The translations under genes and the position numbers were made by a program. From positions 20,896 to 84,895 of the forward strand of contig JBEPZO010000002.1 in the NCBI GenBank assembly GCA_041640815.1: 64,000 bases of DNA. The letters run 5' to 3'. The DNA comes from JANWZL01 sp041640815. Its GTDB lineage: Bacteria; Pseudomonadota; Gammaproteobacteria; Burkholderiales; Thiobacillaceae. This document shows, one piece after another, positions 7,835 to 16,101 of this stretch (position 1 is its first letter; every line of letters begins with the position of its first letter). The notes beneath the pieces are model-generated. The model was not told the origin of the DNA, made no database searches, and saw nothing but the letters and a program-made list of their open reading frames with translations.

Positions 7835-8044
7835 TCAAGGCTTGAGGGCCGCCAGCCGCTGCCGACGGCGAGGGCGTATCGCGACCGCTTTGCTGGCGTC
7901 GAGAGCCCAATCCACCGCCGTAACCTGATAGCCGCGGCGGGCCAGAAAAATCGCATGGCGTGCAGCGCCGCACGCCACGTCGAGCACCCGCCTGCCGCGG
8001 GGGATCAGATCAGCCCAGCGCTTAAGCCAGCGCGAGGGCATCAT
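7835..8044 (-). pseudogene. Truncated class I SAM methyltransferase remnant
   Basis: 69 aa. Residues 1-45 match the start of a class I methyltransferase: 'RWLKRWADLIPRGRRVLDVACG' (two runs: RWLKRWADLIPRGRR and VLDVACGAARHAIFLARRG) and an acidic end to strand 2 in 'VTAVDW'. This is SAM motif I. The fold needs about 180-200 residues, yet the frame ends after a basic tail, 43 bases before dapA. The ATG overlaps the fliR stop. A homologous full-length gene often precedes dapA in related genomes (recalled, not checked), so this looks like a gene cut by a deletion or insertion. Confidence 0.6.
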
Positions 8045-8829
8045 GGAGTGGGCGCGGTCGAGACCACGGCAGCGAGCGCCTGCATCGCCTCGAGCCAGAT
8101 ACGTTCCAGCGTTTGCGGTAGATAGGCGAGGGAAGAGTAGAGCACGATGAAACCAGCGGCCAGGGTCAAAGGGAAGCCGACGGCGAAGATGTTGAGCTGG
8201 GGAGCGGCGCGGGTCATCATGCCGATGGCGAGGTTGGTCGAAAGCAACGCGGCTGTAACCGGCAGCGCAATCTGCAGCCCGAGGCTGAAGATTACCCCAC
8301 CCCAGCGCACGATGGCCGCGAAGTCATAGGACGACAAGGCAGTTGCAGCGACCGGCAAAGACCGGAAACTCTCCACCAAGGCTTCGAGAATCAGGTGGTG
8401 TCCGTCGAAAGCAAACAAGATGAGGACGGTGCTGAGGACCATGAATTGGGCGACGACCGGCGTCTGCGCGCCGTTGATGGGATCGAGCAAGGTGGCGAAC
8501 GACAGCCCCATTTGCAGGCCCATGAACTGGCCGGCGAACTCCATGGCGGCGTATAGGATACGTAATACGAGGCCAATCGATGCCCCGATAACCAGTTGTT
8601 GTAGGAGGATAAGCAGCCCTTCCCCAGACAGCAGGGGCACCTGAGGTGGCGGTGGTAGCGTTGGAGCAATCGCCACAGTGAGCACGAAGCCAAGCGCAAC
8701 CCGCACACTCACCGGTGCGGCGCGATTACCAAGCAAGGGGTCGGTCGATAGCCATGCCAGAATACGTACTAGGGGATAGAGGAACGCCGCCAACCAAAGC
8801 TCGAGCTGGGTCGAGTTGATGGCGATCAT
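8041..8829 (-). CDS. fliR: Flagellar type III export protein FliR
   Basis: 262 aa integral membrane protein with about six hydrophobic segments. It has the signatures 'NSTQLELWLAAFLYPLVRIL' at the N-terminus, 'GLQMGLSFATLLDP' in the middle and 'MMTRAAPQLNIFAVGFPL' near the C-terminus. It forms the export gate with FliP and FliQ under the basal body. It starts four bases inside fliQ's end (ATGA-type overlap). Confidence 0.95.
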   Translation of the reverse strand: MIAINSTQLELWLAAFLYPLVRILAWLSTDPLLGNRAAPVSVRVALGFVLTVAIAPTLPPPPQVPLLSGEGLLILLQQLVIGASIGLVLRILYAAMEFAGQFMGLQMGLSFATLLDPINGAQTPVVAQFMVLSTVLILFAFDGHHLILEALVESFRSLPVAATALSSYDFAAIVRWGGVIFSLGLQIALPVTAALLSTNLAIGMMTRAAPQLNIFAVGFPLTLAAGFIVLYSSLAYLPQTLERIWLEAMQALAAVVSTAPTP

Positions 8830-9095
8830 CCAATCAATTGCGGGATGCTTTCATAGAGCCGGGTAATGTAATCCACCATCAGCTGCAAGGTCCACGGTCC
8901 CGTTAGGAGCAGGATAATAAACATGACCACGAGCTTAGGGATAAAGGTCAAGGTGAGTTCGTTGATTTGGGTGGCTGCTTGGAAGATGGAGACCAGCAAC
9001 CCCGTAAGCAGCGAAGCGAGCAACAATGGGCCCGCCACCAAACCACCTACTTCTAGGGCAGCGCGAATGATGGCGACGACAGCATCGGGGGTCAT
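8826..9095 (-). CDS. fliQ: Flagellar type III export protein FliQ
   Basis: 89 aa with two transmembrane helices ('VGGLVAGPLLLASLLTGLLV' and 'LVVMFIILLLTGPWTLQLMV') separated by 'SIFQAATQINELTLTFIPK', the diagnostic FliQ loop. Export-gate subunit. It overlaps fliP upstream and fliR downstream by four bases, so all three are translationally coupled. Confidence 0.95.
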   Translation of the reverse strand: MTPDAVVAIIRAALEVGGLVAGPLLLASLLTGLLVSIFQAATQINELTLTFIPKLVVMFIILLLTGPWTLQLMVDYITRLYESIPQLIG

Positions 9096-9823
9096 AGCTC
9101 AAAGGTCTGCACGAGCGATGCGATGAGCAAGTTCCAGCCATCGGCCAAGACAAACAACATGAGTTTGAACGGCAAAGACACCAACATCGGCGAGAGCATC
9201 ATCATGCCCATGGACATCAACACGCTGGAGACGACCAAATCGATGATCAGGAAGGGAATGAAGACGATGAAGCCGATCTGAAAGGCCGTCTTCAGCTCCG
9301 AGATCACATAGGCGGGGATGAGCACGCGCATGGGGGTGGCCTCGGGCGCTTCGATCGGCGGCAGGTTGGTCAAACGCACGAACAAGGCCAGATCCGCTTC
9401 CCGCGTCTGTTTGAGCATGTAGGCCTTGAGCGGTTGCGCCCCTCGCTCCACGGCCTGCACGAAGTTGATCTGGTTGTCCGCGTAAGGTTTCCAGGCCGTG
9501 TCATAGATGCGCTCGAACACTGGCGCCATGATGAACATTGTCAAGAACAGAGCCAAGCCGATGATGACCTGATTCGGCGGCGCCTGCATGGTGCCGAGCG
9601 CCTGGCGCAAGAGGGCAAGCACGATGACGATGCGCGTGAATGAGGTCATCATCAGCAACACTGCCGGCAGGAAGGTGAGCGAGGTGAGAAGGAGCAGGGC
9701 CTCCAGGCTGAAGCTATAGGTCTGGCTGCCGCCAGGGCCGGGGGTGCTGGTAAAGGCGGGCAGGCCCTGCGCCTGAGCCAGTGTCGGCAGGAGATAGAAA
9801 CAGAAGAGGATGAGCCAGCGCAT
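9092..9823 (-). CDS. fliP: Flagellar type III export protein FliP
   Basis: 243 aa from the ATG at 9823. A cleavable signal peptide (about residues 1-19, ending AQA) is expected, as in E. coli FliP. The start at 9994 would lie inside fliO and is rejected. Signatures include 'MMTSFTRIVIVLALLRQALG' and 'PFKLMLFVLADGWNLL', with four hydrophobic segments. Core of the flagellar export gate. Confidence 0.95.
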   Translation of the reverse strand: MRWLILFCFYLLPTLAQAQGLPAFTSTPGPGGSQTYSFSLEALLLLTSLTFLPAVLLMMTSFTRIVIVLALLRQALGTMQAPPNQVIIGLALFLTMFIMAPVFERIYDTAWKPYADNQINFVQAVERGAQPLKAYMLKQTREADLALFVRLTNLPPIEAPEATPMRVLIPAYVISELKTAFQIGFIVFIPFLIIDLVVSSVLMSMGMMMLSPMLVSLPFKLMLFVLADGWNLLIASLVQTFEL

Positions 9824-9824
9824 C

Positions 9825-10346
9825 TCAACGATGTGCGCGCCGACCGAGCAGTTCGGCGAGCTTGCTAGCGAAATTGTCCGTGGCGGGCCGGTCAGCCGGT
9901 GCGCTGTAGCCTTGCGGCTTGGGCATGGTATGCAGGTGGTTGACCTGGCCAGCCGCCACGCCGAGCAACAGCCACTGGTCGGCCACCTCGACAATCACCA
10001 GTCGTTCCCGCGTGCCAAGCATCACCCCCCCTACCACCCGCACTAGCCCATGTGTCCCACCTTGCATGGAAGACAATCGGCGCATGAACCAAAGGATAGC
10101 CAAAAAGGCGGCTAGCACCACGAATAAGGCTAATAGTGCTTGTAAGAAAGCGCCCAGAGACGTGACAGGCAATTCGCGCGCCTCCCCGGCATTAGCGATG
10201 TTAGGCAACAAGATCATGCTGTACCCCACCACCGCCCAAATGCGGGCGCACCAGGACTGTTTGTCTGAAGCTAAAGCCAACCATATGCGAAGCGCCGTCT
10301 TAAACTGCTGACGCCAAAAGTAGCAGCCTTGCGTGTTTAGGCTCAT
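9825..10346 (-). CDS. fliO: Flagellar biosynthesis protein FliO
   Basis: 173 aa from an ATG that overlaps the fliN stop (ATGA). A hydrophobic segment near residues 40-50 may be a signal or anchor. The main transmembrane helix ('ALLALFVVLAAFLAILWFMR') is followed by 'LVRVVGGVMLGTRERLVIVE' and 'QWLLLGVAAGQVNHLHTM', typical of FliO. It assists assembly of the FliP ring. One base separates its stop from fliP. The N-terminal 35 residues are less convincing, and an internal start is possible. Confidence 0.88.
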   Translation of the reverse strand: MSLNTQGCYFWRQQFKTALRIWLALASDKQSWCARIWAVVGYSMILLPNIANAGEARELPVTSLGAFLQALLALFVVLAAFLAILWFMRRLSSMQGGTHGLVRVVGGVMLGTRERLVIVEVADQWLLLGVAAGQVNHLHTMPKPQGYSAPADRPATDNFASKLAELLGRRAHR

Positions 10347-10831
10347 TTATTTAGCCGGCGCAACCGCTCTGCCGGACTAATGATATCGGTGAGGCGGATG
10401 CCGAATTTATCGTTGACTACCACTACCTCCCCTTGGGCGATGAGGTAGCCGTTGACCAGAACGTCCATCGGCTCGCCGGCCAGACCGTCCAGTTCGACGA
10501 CCGAGCCCTGGGCGAGCTGCAGTAGGTTGCGAATGGCGATCTTGGTGCGGCCGAGCTCCACGGTCAAGTGGACGGGGATGTCGAGGATGAGATCAAGGTT
10601 GTTGGCTGCCGGTTGGGTAGCGTCCGCGACTAGGTTTTGGAAGACATTTGGCGTTGGCTGTGTAGAAGATGGCTGTGCAGCGGCAGCACGCGCTGCATCT
10701 GCCGCCTGCTGTTCGGCCATTGCCGCCGCCCACTCATCCTCTACAGAGGTAGTAGCTGCGGCCTCTTGTTCGGCCATTGCCGCCGCCCAGTCGTCGGCGG
10801 TGATGCTATCTTTTTCGGCATCCTCGCTCAT
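10343..10831 (-). CDS. fliN: Flagellar motor switch protein FliN
   Basis: 162 aa. The C-terminal ~80 residues are a SpoA/FliN domain ('ILDIPVHLTVELGRTKIAIR', 'LAQGSVVELDGLAGEPMDVL', 'GEVVVVNDKFGIRLTDII'). The N-terminal half is Ala/Glu-rich and contains a 19-residue direct duplication ('DDWAAAMAEQ...' / 'DEWAAAMAEQ...'). This is visible in DNA as a 23-bp repeat at 10710-10732 and 10767-10789, period 57. FliN forms the C-ring with FliM and FliG and sets rotation sense. Confidence 0.93.
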   Translation of the reverse strand: MSEDAEKDSITADDWAAAMAEQEAAATTSVEDEWAAAMAEQQAADAARAAAAQPSSTQPTPNVFQNLVADATQPAANNLDLILDIPVHLTVELGRTKIAIRNLLQLAQGSVVELDGLAGEPMDVLVNGYLIAQGEVVVVNDKFGIRLTDIISPAERLRRLNK

Positions 10832-11832
10832 GGCAGGATCCCAGGCAAGCAGGCCATCCGATCTTCGCTATGCAACACCCGTTCTATCTTTAGCGCATAC
10901 CGGCCATTATGTTGGCCGTATCGGCACTCGAACAACGGCACCCCATCGACGTGGGCGATGATCAACTCGGGAATATCCAAGGCAATAACGTCACCGACAC
11001 GCAGGTTGAGGATCTGTCTAAAAGTGATGAAGGTATGCCCCAAGTTTGCCACCAACTCAACCTGCGCGTCCTGTATTTGCTGCCGCATCTGCTGTACCCA
11101 GCGCTCGTCGGACTCGGCGCGATCCGCTTGCATCGGGCTTGTCAGTAGATCGCGTATCGGCTCGATCATACTGTAGGGGATGCAGACGTGAAAATCTCCA
11201 CCACCCGCTCCGAGCTCGATGTTAAAGGTTGTTACCACCACGATCTCCGTCGGGGTGGCAATGTTGGCAAACTGGGTGTGCATTTCCGAGCGGACATAGC
11301 TTAAGTCTATGCTGTAGATAGGTGCCCATGCCTTGCGAAACTCCTCAAAGGTCACCTCTAGCATCTTCTGGATGATGCGTTGTTCGGCCAGCGAAAAGTC
11401 ACGCCCCTCCACCCGCATGTGGAAACGACCATCGCCACCAAAAAGCGTATCCACCACCAGGAAAACTAGGTTGGGGTCGAAGACAAATAGCGCTGTGCCC
11501 CGCAACGGTGGCATGTGCACAAGATTCAGGTTAGTCGGCACCACCAAGTTGCGCACAAACTCGCTGTATTTGATGACGGAGACAGGGCCGACGGATATTT
11601 CTGCGGTGCGACGTGTTAAATTGAACAGGCCGATACGAAAGTTACGGGCAAACCGCTCATTGATGATTTCAAGCGTGGGCATACGCCCACGCACGATACG
11701 TTCTTGGCGGCCAATGTCGTAAGGACGTACCCCCCCTGTCGCAACCTCCTCTGCAACCCGGTCTTCAACCTCCCCTGTAACACCCCGCAGGAGGGCATCG
11801 ACCTCTTCCTGAGAGAGAAAGTCCTCGGCCAT
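10828..11832 (-). CDS. fliM: Flagellar motor switch protein FliM
   Basis: 334 aa. The N-terminal 'FLSQEEVDALLRGVTGE' is the CheY-P-binding peptide, followed by the CheC-like middle domain ('TLEIINERFARNFRIGLFNL') and a C-terminal SpoA domain ('LRVGDVIALDIPELIIAHVD'). Part of the rotor C-ring; binding of phosphorylated CheY reverses rotation. The gene end overlaps fliN by four bases. Confidence 0.95.
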   Translation of the reverse strand: MAEDFLSQEEVDALLRGVTGEVEDRVAEEVATGGVRPYDIGRQERIVRGRMPTLEIINERFARNFRIGLFNLTRRTAEISVGPVSVIKYSEFVRNLVVPTNLNLVHMPPLRGTALFVFDPNLVFLVVDTLFGGDGRFHMRVEGRDFSLAEQRIIQKMLEVTFEEFRKAWAPIYSIDLSYVRSEMHTQFANIATPTEIVVVTTFNIELGAGGGDFHVCIPYSMIEPIRDLLTSPMQADRAESDERWVQQMRQQIQDAQVELVANLGHTFITFRQILNLRVGDVIALDIPELIIAHVDGVPLFECRYGQHNGRYALKIERVLHSEDRMACLPGILP

Positions 11833-11851
11833 AGTTAGCGAATTCGGTTAG

Positions 11852-12352
11852 CTATTGAATGATGAAGGAGGTGAAAAGGACATCCTTGACACCAGTTGAT
11901 TCCTTTTTCGCACCGATGACGCCATTGACCTCCTTACGGATCTCTTTGGCTAGCTCCAACTTGCCCTCAGAAGACATGAGCTCTTCAGGGGTTTTGCTGG
12001 AGAGCACACGCAAGAGCACGTTGCGCACCTCTGGCATGCGCTGCTTGACGGTCTCTTGCACCTTGGGATTGGCCAGCTTAAGTGATACCTCTACCTGCAA
12101 ATAGCTCTCCTGATCAGCCAGATTGACTGTGAAGGTCTCAAGTCGCTCGAATATCGGTGTATCCTCCTCGACCTTCTCGACGTGCTCTTCCTCGTCTTGG
12201 CCTTCCTGCGGCTTGCCACCAAGCAACCAGACTGCAGCCCCGCCAGCCGCCAAGAGAATGAAAAGCATCACGACCAGTAGGATTACAAAAAGCTTCTTCT
12301 TGCCTGGTTGTGCAGTGTTGTTCTCATCTGAAGCCGGTTGTGACTTCGCCAT
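11852..12352 (-). CDS. fliL: Flagellar basal body-associated protein FliL
   Basis: 166 aa from the ATG at 12352 (GAGG five to seven bases upstream). A start eight codons earlier exists but has no better RBS. A Lys-rich cytoplasmic tip precedes one transmembrane helix ('LFVILLVVMLFILLAAGGAA'), then a periplasmic SPFH-like domain ('FERLETFTVNLADQESYLQV'). FliL stabilises stators under load. 19 bases separate it from fliM. Confidence 0.92.
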   Translation of the reverse strand: MAKSQPASDENNTAQPGKKKLFVILLVVMLFILLAAGGAAVWLLGGKPQEGQDEEEHVEKVEEDTPIFERLETFTVNLADQESYLQVEVSLKLANPKVQETVKQRMPEVRNVLLRVLSSKTPEELMSSEGKLELAKEIRKEVNGVIGAKKESTGVKDVLFTSFIIQ

Positions 12353-12717
12353 GATTACCTCGAGACGAATGTTCACTTACGAAACATGGGGTTCTGAAAA
12401 AAAGCTTAGGTTGGTTCTCAGTTTCGCGCAAGTGCCAGAATACCAGACCGTGCCTGCAGGCAGCTTGCGAGAGACTGTCTTGTCTTTCACGCCTCGACAA
12501 GGCTTGCCAAGTAGGCAACGTCAGTTTAACCCAGAATTCGGATAAGTTAGGCTCGCGCCGAGATGCTACGCTCTAGCCGATGTGTATCCGCCTCCCTTCC
12601 CGGCTATCTGGCATGTAACTTCTCGGCCAGGAGTTTTGCCCCACCTAACGACCACCTCGTACAACACACCTCGCTCATACGCCCTCAGTCCTCCCTCGCC
12701 CACACGGATAATCGGGG
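12353..12717. other. 365-base gap between fliK and fliL
   Basis: No credible gene on either strand. AT content is higher than in the housekeeping regions. It contains a perfect 12-bp palindrome TGCCTGCAGGCA at 12451-12462 and a run of seven T (minus strand) 30-40 bases before fliL. I found no good sigma-28 or sigma-54 motif. The length suggests a promoter for fliL-fliR, but I cannot place it. Confidence 0.5.
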
Positions 12718-14013
12718 TTAAACGTAAAGGTCGATCAGGCCAAATCCATGGCGCACAAGCACGCTATCGTGTAGCACCACGGGCTGGCTTAGGGCGGGCT
12801 TCGTCCACTTTTCAACCTCATGCCGATCTTGAAACCGCTCCTTCCCCACCTGCGCCTGGCCTAGGTTGATACCGACGTTAGCCAGCAAATCCCGAAGTCT
12901 TGACAGATTTTCATCGATGACCTCGCGCACCACTGGATGGGGCGTGAAAAAGTAAGCGCTCGCATCGTTACCAATCAGCGAGAGATGGACTTCTAGACTC
13001 CCTAAATGAGGCGGGTTGAGACTGATTTCAGCCCACTGTGTTTGTCGATTGGCCATCCATAGCAAGCGCTGGGCGAGTTCGTCTCCCCAAGCCGTAGAGC
13101 GTAACGGTTGCTGCATGACTAAAAGCTCTCGCCCGGAGACGGCTTTAACCGGATCGCTCACCCGCTCTGGAAGGCCTACGGCCTGCTGCGGCTGTTGTGT
13201 GTTGGACAACAGCGTATCCGCTTCTACGACCAGCAAAGGTGTGGTATGCGCCGGCACATCTTTGCTTTGTGATCGCAACGCTTGTTCAATAGCCTGCTGA
13301 CTGTCCACGGTCAGCTCCGGCAACTTTTGCCGCTCCAGGGTAGATGTTGCCGCTGTGGCTTTAATTAATTGAGAAGGCTCACCCCAGGATTCTCTTTGGT
13401 CGGATAAAGAACCGTGCGCATTAACTATCCCTGGGTCATGAGAACTAACCTGACCACCCACAACGGCAGACCCGGCCACTGGTTGCAAGACCGCAAACGG
13501 CCTTGAGGCCTCGGTGGATGGTTGCCTTATTTCCAATAGGTCCAGCATTGGCGCCCTGATCCTATCTCCCGGGGGGTGATCCTGACTAATTGCCTTTCGT
13601 GAGACATCAGATGCCGCAACGCGTCCCAAGTCAACCGGATCAGATGAGATTTTCCCAACCAGAGGGCTTATAACCTCTGCCGCGCCACTACCCGCTATCG
13701 CCAGGAGCGGGTCGGCCGACGCATCTGGTTCCATCCTCGCCTTATGGTCGGGTAGCCCGGCAGAAGTGATGTCTGGCGAGGGCTTAGCTTGCCCCACGTC
13801 GGGCTGTGTGTGTGTCGAGAGAGGGCTGCTTATGCTGGCTATGACACCGGCATGAGTTAACGATAGGCCATCCGTCCCCTCCTGCCTTCCAGCCAGCAGG
13901 GACTTCAACAGCTGATCAAAGGCATGCGCTTGCGTTCGACTGGGAGATAATGTGTGCGCGTTAGCGCACCCCGAACATCCAACCGTTACATCTAATACAC
14001 CAGCTAGCTTCAT
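12718..14013 (-). CDS. fliK: Flagellar hook-length control protein FliK
   Basis: 431 aa. A long, low-complexity, disordered N-terminal region rich in Ser, Thr, Asp and Pro (secretion and ruler part) is followed by the conserved C-terminal substrate-switch domain. That domain reads 'WAEISLNPPHLGSLEVHLSL', 'PHPVVREVIDENLSRLRDLL', 'NVGINLGQAQVG'. It measures hook length and switches export from hook to filament. Codon use is less GC-rich than the flanking housekeeping genes. Confidence 0.85.
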   Translation of the reverse strand: MKLAGVLDVTVGCSGCANAHTLSPSRTQAHAFDQLLKSLLAGRQEGTDGLSLTHAGVIASISSPLSTHTQPDVGQAKPSPDITSAGLPDHKARMEPDASADPLLAIAGSGAAEVISPLVGKISSDPVDLGRVAASDVSRKAISQDHPPGDRIRAPMLDLLEIRQPSTEASRPFAVLQPVAGSAVVGGQVSSHDPGIVNAHGSLSDQRESWGEPSQLIKATAATSTLERQKLPELTVDSQQAIEQALRSQSKDVPAHTTPLLVVEADTLLSNTQQPQQAVGLPERVSDPVKAVSGRELLVMQQPLRSTAWGDELAQRLLWMANRQTQWAEISLNPPHLGSLEVHLSLIGNDASAYFFTPHPVVREVIDENLSRLRDLLANVGINLGQAQVGKERFQDRHEVEKWTKPALSQPVVLHDSVLVRHGFGLIDLYV

Positions 14014-14075
14014 CGGAAGAGTCTTGCTCGTCCCACTTACAAGGCATCTTCATTGGAGCAATTACCATGCCAGAT

Positions 14076-14525
14076 TTACTCATGTGCGTCATACTGGTTT
14101 TCCGCCAGCTTAGCCAGCTCATCAGTTAGATGTTGTTCATCTCGAGCTAAGCGCAGTACTTGCTCTAGGCGTGCTTTCTCGACGAGAACCTCATAGGCCT
14201 TCACCTTCTGCCGTTCAGCTAACCAGTGTTTATGCGCCGTCTCCCATCGTCTATGGGCCTCCTGCACCGCCTCCGTCTGCAGCCGGATGGCCTGCTCGAT
14301 CTTGGCCAGGAAGGCGTGATAGTCGCGCATGAGGTAAACGGGCATACCACCCGTTTCGGTTTGAACAAGCTGTTCACGGTACTCCGCCAGGAAGCCTTCC
14401 AATTCCTCAAGGCGCCGTTTGGCACGATCCTCGTTGATTTTGAGTAATCTCAACATACGCTCGGCCGCCTGCATACGCTGGCGCGAGTGCTCTAGCAAAA
14501 GCTTGAGGGATTGGGATCTGGCCAC
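14076..14525 (-). CDS. fliJ: Flagellar export chaperone FliJ
   Basis: 149 aa, almost entirely helical coiled coil. 'KLLLEHSRQRMQAAERMLRL' at the start and the spaced Leu/Glu heptads fit FliJ, the chaperone and escort partner of the FliI ATPase. fliI and the other fliE-fliI genes are not next to it; instead a trm112 gene ends seven bases upstream. Sequence is weakly conserved in this family, so position in the fli block supports the call. Confidence 0.85.
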   Translation of the reverse strand: MARSQSLKLLLEHSRQRMQAAERMLRLLKINEDRAKRRLEELEGFLAEYREQLVQTETGGMPVYLMRDYHAFLAKIEQAIRLQTEAVQEAHRRWETAHKHWLAERQKVKAYEVLVEKARLEQVLRLARDEQHLTDELAKLAENQYDAHE

Positions 14526-14532
14526 CGCTTAG

Positions 14533-14712
14533 TCAGCCTTCGGTTACCGCTGGCAAAGGCCGAGCTTCATCTTCCAGCATTACCGGAATACCCTCACGTA
14601 TTGGATAGGCAAGCCTATCCACTGGGCAAATCAATTCCTGCGCCGCTTTGTCATAGGTGAGCGGCCCCTTGCACAATGGACAGACGAGGATTTCAAGCAG
14701 CTTTGCATCCAT
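14533..14712 (-). CDS. Trm112 family protein (YcaR-like)
   Basis: 59 aa from the ATG at 14712, 'MDAKLLEILVCPLCKGPLTY'. It has the Trm112 zinc-ribbon-like start, with 'CPLC' near residue 11 and 'LICPVDRLAYPIREGIPVML' as the second half. The second knuckle has one Cys where full zinc-binding members have two. The start lies 20 bases inside lpxK. The usual order lpxK-ycaR-kdsB is broken here: fliJ follows instead of kdsB. Confidence 0.9.
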   Translation of the reverse strand: MDAKLLEILVCPLCKGPLTYDKAAQELICPVDRLAYPIREGIPVMLEDEARPLPAVTEG

Positions 14713-15676
14713 GGTCAAGCATGAGTCGATTGCACACATACGTTTGTAGTCCCGAATCGACGCTGGCGTCAACCTCCAGCACCCAGTCATCGGCGCGACC
14801 AAAGGCGGCGCACTTGACGGCGTCCTTCTCGGTCATGACCACTGTGCCATGCGGCAGGTCGCGCCCCGTGAAAGGGTGATGGTCGGCAAAGGCATGTGGC
14901 TCGACCTCGGCCCCCAGCGCGCGCAACAGGGCGAAAAAGCGCTCTGGGTGCCCAATGCCTGCCACCGCGTGCAATCGCCGGCCGTTGAGCCAGCTCAAGG
15001 GCAAGGTGCGCCCGGGGTCGCGCAAATGGTATAGCCGCGTCGGCTCCAGCCGCATGCGATACACCGGCGGGCACACCCCGAGCCAATGCGGCTCGCCGCC
15101 GTGCACCACGACCGCATCCACCGTATTCAGGCGGCTGGGTAGCTCTCTTAACGGCCCAGCCGGCAACGGCCAGCCATTGCCGAAGCGGCGCTCGCCGTCG
15201 ACGACGGCGATTTCGAGGTCGCGGGCGAGGGCGTAGTGCTGCAGGCCGTCATCGGCGATCAAGACGTTCACCTCGGGATGGGCGGCAAGCAGCCCCTTGC
15301 CCGCCAGCGCCCGCCGACGGCCGATCCAAACCGGAACCCGAGCGCGCCGCGCCAACAGCAGCGGCTCGTCGCCCACTTCGGCGGGGTCGCTGTCCGGCCG
15401 CACGGGGCAAGGTCCCTTGCTGCGTCCGCCATAGCCGCGGCTGATGATGCCAGGCCGCCAGCCCGCTTGCTTGAGGACGCGGACCAGCCAGAGGACGAGC
15501 GGGGTCTTGCCGGTGCCGCCAACGCTGATGTTGCCCACGACGATCACCGGCACGGCCAGCCGATGCACGGGGAGCAGCCGGTGCCGGTAGGCGAGCCGGC
15601 GCAGATGGACGAGCGCGATAAAGAGCGCGGCGAGCAGGCGCTGCCAGAACGGGACGACCGCCGAGGGACGCTTCAA
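14693..15676 (-). CDS. lpxK: Tetraacyldisaccharide 4'-kinase
   Basis: 327 aa inner-membrane-associated kinase that phosphorylates the lipid A disaccharide at the 4' position. The P-loop reads 'GNISVGGTGKTPLVLWLVR'; also 'RGYGGRS', 'DEPLLLARR', 'DDGLQHYAL' and 'FADHHPF'. One hydrophobic N-terminal segment anchors it. It overlaps exbD by four bases and trm112 by 20. Confidence 0.93.
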   Translation of the reverse strand: MKRPSAVVPFWQRLLAALFIALVHLRRLAYRHRLLPVHRLAVPVIVVGNISVGGTGKTPLVLWLVRVLKQAGWRPGIISRGYGGRSKGPCPVRPDSDPAEVGDEPLLLARRARVPVWIGRRRALAGKGLLAAHPEVNVLIADDGLQHYALARDLEIAVVDGERRFGNGWPLPAGPLRELPSRLNTVDAVVVHGGEPHWLGVCPPVYRMRLEPTRLYHLRDPGRTLPLSWLNGRRLHAVAGIGHPERFFALLRALGAEVEPHAFADHHPFTGRDLPHGTVVMTEKDAVKCAAFGRADDWVLEVDASVDSGLQTYVCNRLMLDHGCKAA

Positions 15677-16101
15677 GGCGCGGGATCAGGCTGGGTCTGG
15701 GTGACGAAGGTGACGCGGTTGAAGCCGGCGCGGCGGGCGGCGTCCATGACGTGGATCACGGCCTGATGCGTGGCACGCGCATCGGCGGAGATGACGATGA
15801 TCGGGTCGGCCCTGCCGCCAGCGGCCTTGACGATGTCCTGGCGCAGGTGTTCCACGCCGCGGAAGGCGACGGCCACACCGTTCAAGCGATAATTGCCCAG
15901 GGCATCGACATCGACGTTGATCTGGGCTGGATCTTCCTTCGCCGACTCGCCTTGCGCCTCGGGCAGATTGATCTCGAGCTCGGCAAAGCGGGCGTAGGTG
16001 GTGGTGATGACCAGGAAGATGATGATGACGAGCAGCAGGTCGATGAGCGGAATGAGGTTGATCTCCGGCTCGTCGCGTCGCCAGCCGCGCTGGAAATTCA
16101 C
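15673..16101 (-). CDS. exbD: ExbD/TolR biopolymer transport protein
   Basis: 142 aa. A short cytoplasmic N-terminus, one transmembrane helix with the conserved proton-path Asp ('INLIPLIDLLLVIIIFLVIT') and a periplasmic domain ('PIIVISADARATHQAVIHVM'). Works with the ExbB channel to energise an outer-membrane process. Its place directly before lpxK is a common betaproteobacterial arrangement; the TonB or Tol partner is not in the window. Confidence 0.9.
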   Translation of the reverse strand: MNFQRGWRRDEPEINLIPLIDLLLVIIIFLVITTTYARFAELEINLPEAQGESAKEDPAQINVDVDALGNYRLNGVAVAFRGVEHLRQDIVKAAGGRADPIIVISADARATHQAVIHVMDAARRAGFNRVTFVTQTQPDPAP

